Shown here: in pieces, positions 57,242 through 64,000 of the stretch
Numbering within the stretch: the stretch's first letter is position 1
How the letters are laid out: each line of letters starts with the position of its first letter
Source: Bacteroidia bacterium
Lineage (GTDB): Bacteria > Bacteroidota > Bacteroidia > Cytophagales > Cyclobacteriaceae
Direction of reading: 5' to 3'
Length of the DNA: 64,000 nucleotides
NCBI GenBank assembly: GCA_030432655.1
Contig: JAUILA010000008.1
Span: 122,290-186,289, forward strand
The notes under the pieces: generated by a model
Databases searched by the model: none
What the model saw: the letters and a program-made list of their open reading frames with translations, nothing else
Told to the model about the DNA's origin: nothing
Position numbers and translations under genes: made by a program

Positions 57242-57664
57242 TTAATCTTCAACGTAATCCCTACGTACTACAAATTTTGTTTTGATAGGAAGCTTCTGCT
57301 CGGCAAGACGGAGTGCTTCACGAGCCAGTTCCTTATTAACTCCTCCGGCTTCGAAAAGGATCGTACCCGGTTTAACAACGGCCACCCAGTATTCCGGCGC
57401 ACCTTTTCCTTTACCCATTCGAACCTCAGCAGGCTTCTTGGTCACAGGCTTGTCAGGGAATATACGGATCCATACCTGTCCTTCCCTTTTCATGGCACGG
57501 GTCATCGCGATCCTCGCCGCCTCGATCTGCCTAGAGGTGATCCATCCTTGTTCCAGGGCTTTGATACCAAAGGCACCAAACGCAATACGGTGTCCGCGCT
57601 GGGCGATTCCTTTAATTCTACCTTTTTGTTTCTTCCTGAATTTTACTCTTTTCGGCTGTAACAT
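57242..57664 (-). CDS. rplP: Ribosomal protein L16
   Basis: 140 residues: [60 protein letters not shown]. It positions A-site tRNA on the 50S. 41 bases separate it from rpsC, with no other feature. Confidence 0.97.
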   Translation of the reverse strand: MLQPKRVKFRKKQKGRIKGIAQRGHRIAFGAFGIKALEQGWITSRQIEAARIAMTRAMKREGQVWIRIFPDKPVTKKPAEVRMGKGKGAPEYWVAVVKPGTILFEAGGVNKELAREALRLAEQKLPIKTKFVVRRDYVED

Positions 57665-57705
57665 AGCTTTATTACTTTATCGCCTCGACGGCAAATATTC
57701 CTAAT

Positions 57706-58434
57706 TTATTTCCTTCTGCGTTTTGGTCCGTCACCGCCGCGCTTGCGCCCGCCGCGGGATCCACCGCCGCCCTGGCTTCCAAGTCCGACATTAGGTGACA
57801 GGTCACGCTTTCCATATACTTCACCTTTGAAGATCCATACCTTGATACCTATCTTTCCGTATACCGTGTTGGCTTCAGATATAGCATAATCAATGTCAGC
57901 ACGGAGTGTATGCAATGGAATACGGCCTTCTTTATACTGTTCAGTACGTGCCATCTCCGCTCCTCCAAGACGACCGGATACTTTGATCTTGATCCCCTGG
58001 GCACCAACGCGCATGGCAGAGGCAATCGCCTGCTTCATAGCGCGACGGTAAGAGATCCGTGCCTGAAGCTGCTGCGCGATTGATTCACCGACAAGTTTAG
58101 CATCCAGTTCAGGACGCTTGATCTCAAAAATATTGATCTGAACATCCTTGCCAGTCAGTTTCTTGAGCTCTTCCTTGATTTTATCTACTTCTGATCCGCC
58201 TTTACCGATCACGACGCCTGGTCGTGCCGTATGAACCGTCAGTGTGATACGCTTAAGCGTGCGCTCAATGATCACTTTTGAAATTCCACCCTTAGGAATT
58301 CGGGCATCAATGTATTTACGGATGTTATGATCTTCCACCAGTTTGTCGGAGAATGTATTTCCTCCGTACCAGTTGGATTCCCATCCTCTGATGATACCAA
58401 GACGTAAGGCGATAGGGTTAACTTTCTGTCCCAT
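57706..58434 (-). CDS. rpsC: Ribosomal protein S3
   Basis: 242 residues. A KH domain ([20 protein letters not shown]) and the C-terminal domain ([40 protein letters not shown]) are complete. The tail is Gly/Arg-rich ([20 protein letters not shown]). It belongs to the mRNA entry helicase site of the 30S. Six bases separate it from rplV. Confidence 0.97.
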   Translation of the reverse strand: MGQKVNPIALRLGIIRGWESNWYGGNTFSDKLVEDHNIRKYIDARIPKGGISKVIIERTLKRITLTVHTARPGVVIGKGGSEVDKIKEELKKLTGKDVQINIFEIKRPELDAKLVGESIAQQLQARISYRRAMKQAIASAMRVGAQGIKIKVSGRLGGAEMARTEQYKEGRIPLHTLRADIDYAISEANTVYGKIGIKVWIFKGEVYGKRDLSPNVGLGSQGGGGSRGGRKRGGDGPKRRRK

Positions 58435-58440
58435 TATTGA

Positions 58441-58824
58441 TTATGCTTCTTTATTTTCTTCAGTTGTACTTTCCTCGATCCCGCTCATGCTGTCCAGAAC
58501 AATGGTTACATGGTTGGAACGCTTACGGATCCGATGTGCCCGTCCCTGCGGAGCCGGACGAAGCCGCTTCAGGATACGTCCGCTGTCAACACGAATCTCC
58601 TTCACAAACAGGTCCGCATCTTCCAGGTCAACATCTTCGTTTTTCATCTGCCAGTTGGCGATGGCCGAAAGCAACAGCTTTTCCAATCGCGCCGCACCCT
58701 GCTTCGGTTCGAACTTCAGGATATTCAACGCCCTGTTCACTTTCTCACCGCGGATCAGGTCTGCTACCAGACGCATTTTCCTCGGAGAAGTAGGCACATT
58801 TTTAAGTTTAGCTACAGCCTCCAT
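58441..58824 (-). CDS. rplV: Ribosomal protein L22
   Basis: 127 residues: [40 protein letters not shown], and the tunnel-lining hairpin [21 protein letters not shown] short acidic tail ([11 protein letters not shown]) is added at the C-terminus. Confidence 0.96.
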   Translation of the reverse strand: MEAVAKLKNVPTSPRKMRLVADLIRGEKVNRALNILKFEPKQGAARLEKLLLSAIANWQMKNEDVDLEDADLFVKEIRVDSGRILKRLRPAPQGRAHRIRKRSNHVTIVLDSMSGIEESTTEENKEA

Positions 58825-58826
58825 AA

Positions 58827-59104
58827 TTATCTTTTTCCTTTATCTTTTTTACCAACGTGTCCACGGAAATTCCGGGTAGGTGCAAATTCTCCCAGTTTAT
58901 GCCCCACCATGTTCTCAGTAACATAGACAGGGATGAATTTATTTCCGTTGTGTACAGCGAATGTATGTCCTACAAAATCAGGAGAGATCATAGACCGGCG
59001 TGACCAGGTCTTGATCACGGATTTTTTTCCTGAATCATTCATGGTATCGACCTTATTCTCGAGCCTGAAATCTATGTAGGGTCCTTTTTTAAGTGATCTT
59101 GCCA

Positions 59105-59105
<1 letters not shown>
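58827..59105 (-). CDS. rpsS: Ribosomal protein S19
   Basis: 92 residues: [60 protein letters not shown]. It pairs with S13 in the 30S head. Its ATG overlaps the rplB stop by one base. Confidence 0.97.
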
Positions 59106-59935
<830 letters not shown>

Positions 59936-59948
59936 CTTCTAGGTCGTT

Positions 59949-60236
59949 TTAAATTTCGCTGTAAAAATCAATTACATCCCCGTCGGCCACCGTCACAATC
60001 GCTTTCTTGTAAGAAGAACTGCGACCACTGATGATCCGAGATTTGGTGTATCGGGTTTTCTGCTTGCCCAGGTAGTTCATCGTATTGACATCTTCTACCG
60101 TCACACCATACATTTTCTCAATTGCTTTCTTGATCTCTACTTTATTGGCTTTGCGGTTTACGATGAAACCATACTTGCCCTTTTCGTTGAGCGCAGAGAC
60201 TTTTTCTGTTACGACTGGCTTAATTAATACGCTCAT
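59949..60236 (-). CDS. rplW: Ribosomal protein L23
   Basis: 95 residues: [60 protein letters not shown]. It is the tunnel-exit docking site for trigger factor and SRP. It overlaps rplD by 4 bases. Confidence 0.96.
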   Translation of the reverse strand: MSVLIKPVVTEKVSALNEKGKYGFIVNRKANKVEIKKAIEKMYGVTVEDVNTMNYLGKQKTRYTKSRIISGRSSSYKKAIVTVADGDVIDFYSEI

Positions 60237-60868
60237 GATTTCTTATTAAAAAGGTTTTCAATCTGCTCTACTGAACTCTCACTCAGAATGAGGGTATCTG
60301 CATTCAGCACATCGTATGTGTTAAGTGCCTCGGCTGCCACAATCTTCGTATTTCTGATGTTGCGTCCTGACAATACCACGTTCTTATTTGCATCACCCAG
60401 TACCAACAGGGTTTTCTTGTCATTCAACGAAAGGGTTTCCAACATCTTACGGTACTCCTTGGTCCTGGGAGCTTCCAGCGTGAAATCTTCTATGATCGCA
60501 ATGCTCTTCTCTTTCGCTTTGTAGGACAGCGCCGACTTACGTGCCAGTTGCTTCAATTTCTTGTTCAACTTAAATGCGTAATTACGCGGCTGCGGTCCAA
60601 ATACAGTTCCTCCTCCACGGAAGATCGGCGACTTGATGCTACCTGCACGCGCCGTTCCTGTACCCTTCTGCTTTTTAATCTTTCTGGTAGATCCGGAGAT
60701 CTCTGCTCTTTCTTTGGATTTATGCGTACCCTGACGCTGATTCGCCAGATATTGCTTTACATCCAGGTATATGGCATGGTCGTTGGGCTCTATTCCGTAG
60801 ACGTCCTTCGACAGCGAGACTTTCCTTCCGGTATCTTCTCCAGTATATTTTACGACTGAAACGTTCAT
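60233..60868 (-). CDS. rplD: Ribosomal protein L4
   Basis: 211 residues. The extended loop [40 protein letters not shown] and the C-terminal helix set are typical. It lines the exit tunnel and in E. coli autoregulates the S10 operon. It shares one base with rplC. Confidence 0.97.
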   Translation of the reverse strand: MNVSVVKYTGEDTGRKVSLSKDVYGIEPNDHAIYLDVKQYLANQRQGTHKSKERAEISGSTRKIKKQKGTGTARAGSIKSPIFRGGGTVFGPQPRNYAFKLNKKLKQLARKSALSYKAKEKSIAIIEDFTLEAPRTKEYRKMLETLSLNDKKTLLVLGDANKNVVLSGRNIRNTKIVAAEALNTYDVLNADTLILSESSVEQIENLFNKKS

Positions 60869-61500
60869 TATTTCTCTAGTATTACTGTTGAATTATTCGC
60901 TCCGGGGATAGATCCGCTAACAAGGATCAGGTTTTTCTCCGGTACTATTTTCATTACTCTCAAGTTGGTAACCTTTACGCGGCCACCTCCTGTTCGTCCC
61001 GCCATGCGCATTCCTTTGAATACACGCGCAGGGTAAGACGCTCCACCGATAGAACCCGGTGCACGTAAACGGTTGTGCTGTCCGTGGGTAGACTGTCCAA
61101 CACCACCAAATCCGTGACGCTTTACCACGCCCTGGAATCCTTTACCTTTTGAGGTTCCGATGGCATCCACAAAATCTCCTTCCACGAATACCTCGCCCAC
61201 TTTGATCTCCTGACCAAGCTGGATGCCTCCTTCAAATTCCATACGGAAATCACGAAATTCCACAACTTCACGCTTTGGTGAAGTCTGCGCTTTCGCAAAA
61301 TGTCCTAATAAAGCTTTCGGCACATTTTTCTCTTTCATCTCGCCGTAGCCGAGCTGAACTGCCGTGTAGCCATCAGACTCTTCATTTTTGACCTGTGTTA
61401 CGACACAGGGACCAGCTTCTATGACCGTGCATGGGACATTCTGCCCAGTGGCACTATAAATGCTAGTCATCCCGATTTTTCTTCCTATAATACCAGACAT
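60868..61500 (-). CDS. rplC: Ribosomal protein L3, first gene of the superoperon here
   Basis: 210 residues: [80 protein letters not shown]. It is near the peptidyl transferase centre. In the usual S10 operon rpsJ lies directly upstream; here the upstream 275 bases contain only a promoter and no coding region. Confidence 0.97.
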   Translation of the reverse strand: MSGIIGRKIGMTSIYSATGQNVPCTVIEAGPCVVTQVKNEESDGYTAVQLGYGEMKEKNVPKALLGHFAKAQTSPKREVVEFRDFRMEFEGGIQLGQEIKVGEVFVEGDFVDAIGTSKGKGFQGVVKRHGFGGVGQSTHGQHNRLRAPGSIGGASYPARVFKGMRMAGRTGGGRVKVTNLRVMKIVPEKNLILVSGSIPGANNSTVILEK

Positions 61501-61561
61501 TTCCTTTTATTTATAAGCGTAGTTTTGCTATCCCTCTCACAATTTTTCTGCAAAAGGACTG

Positions 61562-61592
61562 CAAAGATAGTAACTAATACTTTGATAGCAAA
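61562..61592 (-). promoter_or_regulatory. Near-perfect Bacteroidota promoter of the ribosomal superoperon
   Basis: On the minus strand TTTG (61589-61592), 19 bases and TATCTTTG (61562-61569) give an ideal -33/-7 pair. Transcription would start near 61555, leaving a leader of about 55 bases to the rplC ATG. The rest of the gap up to the recO stop (61593-61775) holds no gene and only small inverted repeats such as GCGCAT/ATGCGC. Confidence 0.8.
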
Positions 61593-61775
61593 TAGTACCG
61601 GTAAAAATTATTGGGTTTTGAGACGGAGAATGAAGCCGCCCCCAATGTCTGCCCCGGACCTGCCTTCAGGCGCATCAATAGGGGATTATGCGCAGGAAAC
61701 TTACCGGTCGCCCTGACAACCGTTCGGACAGGATGGCAAATCTAACGAATCTTTCTTCCCGCGTCTGTCGTATTT

Positions 61776-62438
61776 TTAAAATACTTCCCGCAAAATATCC
61801 AGCGACTTCACTTCTTTCAACGCATCCACGTGTTGTTTGTAAAAGTCGACAATATGATCCAGGATGATTTTACGCAAGGAGCCGCCAATCCTGATATGTT
61901 CGGTGTAGGACTTATCCAGCAAATGCCTCACCAGCGGCTCTTCTTCCGGCTGAAAGCTCATCATAAAATGCGGCGATGAATCCAGACCAAAACCAAGTAA
62001 CCTGGACAGCTTCACCAAAAATTGCAAATGAAAGTTTTCAAAGCCGGTTTCCATGGCATCAAGGATCTTCATGGAATGTTGCAGGAATGAAAATAATTCT
62101 TCCGAACTCTCCTCCTCGCGGACACTTTTATACAAGACTTCGGAAAGAAACATACAAATGGCGGTTTTCCGGATATCCAGGGGGATACTCTGATAACTAT
62201 CCACGCATCGCCATTCTGAAATCCGCTGGATATCTGTATTCTCCTTTTTATATACTACCATGTCCAGAAGGGTCAGTGGCTGTAACAACGCCATTTTACC
62301 TTTGCCCTTACGGCTGCTGCGCACGCCATTAATAATATAGGTCTGTACCCCGAAGGCGGAAGTGAATATCCGGGCAATCACCGATGTCTCGCGGTATTTG
62401 AATACTTTAAATACAATACCTGCCGTTTTGTGTAACAT
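61776..62438 (-). CDS. recO: DNA repair protein RecO
   Basis: 220 residues. An N-terminal OB fold (TAGIVFKVFKYRETSVIARI, FTSAFGVQTYIINGVRSS) and helical C-terminal domain are present. The zinc-cysteine cluster of some RecO proteins is not visible. RecO loads RecA on SSB-coated DNA in the RecFOR pathway. Its ATG overlaps the stop of the upstream propeller gene (ATGA-type overlap), so the two are coupled. Confidence 0.92.
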   Translation of the reverse strand: MLHKTAGIVFKVFKYRETSVIARIFTSAFGVQTYIINGVRSSRKGKGKMALLQPLTLLDMVVYKKENTDIQRISEWRCVDSYQSIPLDIRKTAICMFLSEVLYKSVREEESSEELFSFLQHSMKILDAMETGFENFHLQFLVKLSRLLGFGLDSSPHFMMSFQPEEEPLVRHLLDKSYTEHIRIGGSLRKIILDHIVDFYKQHVDALKEVKSLDILREVF

Positions 62439-64000
62439 CAGCGTATGATGGCTATTTTTCCTATGAATGTTTCACTGCCATCCGAAGTGGCACTGAAAAC
62501 CATGTAAATTCCGGTTTGTAATTTTTCGTTGGTAATGTCCCAGGAGGCAGTTCCCCCATTCGAACGCGTCCTGAATACAAGCCGCCCCGCACTATCCGTA
62601 ATTTTAATTTCAACGTCATTGGCTAGTCCGGATATCCCCACCGATCCCTGGAAGTCCCGGCGAACAGGATTCGGGAATATCTTCACCTGCTGATGTTCAC
62701 TCGTGCCTTCGGTCGCATCCGCCCGGTAGGAAACCAATCCGGCCGGCGTTCCAAAAAATACTTCCCCCTTCTTCCCGTCGATCTCAATAGCGATGATATC
62801 ATCCGAAGGCAGCGGACTGGCCGATGACGTAAACCGCAGGATCAATTCGTCGGCAGCAGGATCAAATAACCAGGCACCACTGCGGGTCCCAATCCACTTC
62901 CGGTTTCCTCCATCTACCTCAATCGCCGTGACTTCTTCGTCAATGAGCAGTGGCCTGCCTTCAAAGACCGGTTCCACAGCATTTATGTCGCCGCTAATCG
63001 TAAATGGATTAGCGATTACCGTTACCCCTGCATCGGTGCCCAACCACAAGAACCCATCTTTATCCAGCTGCATGTCGTTCACTCGCATGGAAGGCAAACT
63101 ACCGTTGCCCGGCGCCATGTTCAGGTACCTCGCTTCATTGGTCGCTGGCTGGAATACAACGATCCCACCCCCGCGTGATGGCGCTATGCGTAACCACACC
63201 AAGTCCCCGTATAATTCGATCTGGACGGCAAACCGGGCCAATGAAACGGGAACGGAAAATGCGGTCCAGACACCATCCGGACTGAGTCGAACCACCGGAG
63301 TAGGCGAATTATAATTGATCATCCAGACTCCATCGGTACCCGTCGCTAATCCGGGGATAACCAAACCGCGAAAGGGCGCTTCCGGATTAACGAGCGGACT
63401 CCCAGGAGTATTCTCATCAATGATCTCCGTTGTGTTTCCTGATACACGCAACAATCCGTCGCCGGCGGATGCATAATAGATATCTTCGGAAGCCGGCATG
63501 ACAGCCACATCGGTAAAATCACTGAATCCGGAGAAGGAAGCCGTACTGTATCGATTGACCCATTCTCCGTTTGCAAAAAGATGTATGCCCGTCCCGCGAC
63601 CCAATGGTTGTACATTCGTCGAAAACCCACCCGTGAGAATGTAGATGGAGTCCCTGAGATACCTTATGTTAAATATATTGGAAGATGCCGGCCCGCTTGG
63701 AGAATATGAAGCAAATACACCGGACCAATCAGAAATGAGTCCGTTCGTCGCATCTCCAACCCACCACTGACCGTCCGCATCCCGTACCGCATCCGCTGGT
63801 TCAGCAATCAAATCAGAAATCGGCTGGTCCAGCAAGGACAAGTCATCCGGATCCCGTGCCTCGACCCCATCGGTAGTAACGATTACCAGGGATGCCTGTG
63901 TGCCGTTGAGCGATACGTAGCTGCCTGCAGGGGTTACTCCTGTATTAATCCACATTTCCTCATATACAAAAATCCCCTGGTTATCCAGGGCGGTAAATAG
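62438..64000 (-). CDS. PorZ-like propeller protein with T9SS C-terminal domain, 5' end beyond window
   Basis: The frame stays open from the TGA at 62438 to the right edge, giving at least 520 residues; the Met at 63955 is internal. Propeller blades recur, e.g. LDKDGFLWLGTDAGVTVIAN, GGNRKWIGTRSGAWLFDP and GKKGEVFFGTPAGLVSYR, in the style of two-component regulator propellers. The last about 85 residues are a T9SS type A sorting domain: VKIFPNPVRRDFQGSVGI ... GRLVFRTRSNGG ... LQTGIYMVF ... GKIAIIR. This architecture fits PorZ, a surface component of the type IX secretion attachment complex. The assignment is a good but unproven match. Confidence 0.78.
   Translation of the reverse strand, partial: LFTALDNQGIFVYEEMWINTGVTPAGSYVSLNGTQASLVIVTTDGVEARDPDDLSLLDQPISDLIAEPADAVRDADGQWWVGDATNGLISDWSGVFASYSPSGPASSNIFNIRYLRDSIYILTGGFSTNVQPLGRGTGIHLFANGEWVNRYSTASFSGFSDFTDVAVMPASEDIYYASAGDGLLRVSGNTTEIIDENTPGSPLVNPEAPFRGLVIPGLATGTDGVWMINYNSPTPVVRLSPDGVWTAFSVPVSLARFAVQIELYGDLVWLRIAPSRGGGIVVFQPATNEARYLNMAPGNGSLPSMRVNDMQLDKDGFLWLGTDAGVTVIANPFTISGDINAVEPVFEGRPLLIDEEVTAIEVDGGNRKWIGTRSGAWLFDPAADELILRFTSSASPLPSDDIIAIEIDGKKGEVFFGTPAGLVSYRADATEGTSEHQQVKIFPNPVRRDFQGSVGISGLANDVEIKITDSAGRLVFRTRSNGGTASWDITNEKLQTGIYMVFSATSDGSETFIGKIAIIR

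Noticed and set aside
58343..58879. 178-codon plus-strand open frame over rpsC-rplV-rpsS
   Set aside because: Antisense to three certain ribosomal genes and spans their boundaries.
61525..61716. 63-codon plus-strand open frame in the rplC-recO gap
   Set aside because: Overlaps the ribosomal promoter, has no recognisable protein character and is not rpsJ.

Overview
This window looks like chromosomal DNA of a Bacteroidota bacterium, most likely of the Cytophagales or a relative. Supporting signs are promoters of the TTTG-N19-TAnnTTTG type, weak or absent Shine-Dalgarno sites, a protein with a type IX secretion (T9SS) C-terminal signal, a GH97 lipoprotein, an OstA/LptD-like outer-membrane protein, a cysteine-poor L36, and the gene order of the ribosomal block running into rpoA, rplQ, carA, eno and a DivIC/FtsB-like gene. 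I see no rRNA, tRNA, CRISPR array, insertion sequence or phage gene. Both edges cut a gene. No gene-free stretch exceeds 300 bases; the longest (61501-61775) holds the ribosomal promoter.

Layout. 0.5-12.5 kb: mixed housekeeping and metabolism (persulfide-dioxygenase-like MBL/rhodanese protein, SDR, monoglyceride-lipase-like hydrolase, GH97, gcvT-comB, a dtd/MazG clean-up pair, an IscA-like protein, folB, a DivIVA-domain protein, a WD40 protein, a phosphopantetheinyl transferase). 12.5-21.5 kb: the most unusual region. A minus-strand gene set runs membrane-fusion lipoprotein, two paralogous secreted mini-proteins, a strong hairpin, an anchored beta-propeller, a MauE/DoxX-like membrane protein and an RND permease. 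A second, degenerate RND-like protein starts divergently nine bases from the adaptor. 21.5-31.6 kb: SirB1-like protein, acyl-CoA carboxyltransferase, MCE/MlaD protein, amidase, LptD, lysS, proline dehydrogenase. 31.6-36.4 kb: aromatic amino-acid cluster pheA, DAHP synthase-chorismate mutase, aroB, aroA. 36.3-46.7 kb: metal-receptor-like protein, YfiR-like protein, M42 peptidase, a second carboxyltransferase, Ppx/GppA, an Ldh2-type dehydrogenase, a barrel protein, a DivIC-like protein, an unrecognised membrane protein, eno, carA.

46.8-61.5 kb is one long minus-strand ribosomal superoperon (rplC to rplQ, with secY, map, infA, rpmJ, rpoA). It is driven by a near-perfect Bacteroidota promoter just upstream of rplC. 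rpsJ, normally first in an S10 operon, is not here. Two internal RNA structures stand out: a long hairpin between rpsD and rpoA, and a promoter plus terminator-like hairpin between rpsN and rpsH. After a 275-base gap come recO and a large PorZ-like propeller protein that runs off the right edge.

The best candidate for an undescribed system is the 13.0-21.5 kb set. My working model, which is inference, is that the paired Cys-X6-Cys mini-proteins are exported, possibly oxidised with help from the MauE-like protein, and handled by a tripartite RND pump that may include the degenerate partner. Convergent genes throughout the window tend to abut or overlap at their 3' ends with almost no intrinsic terminators.
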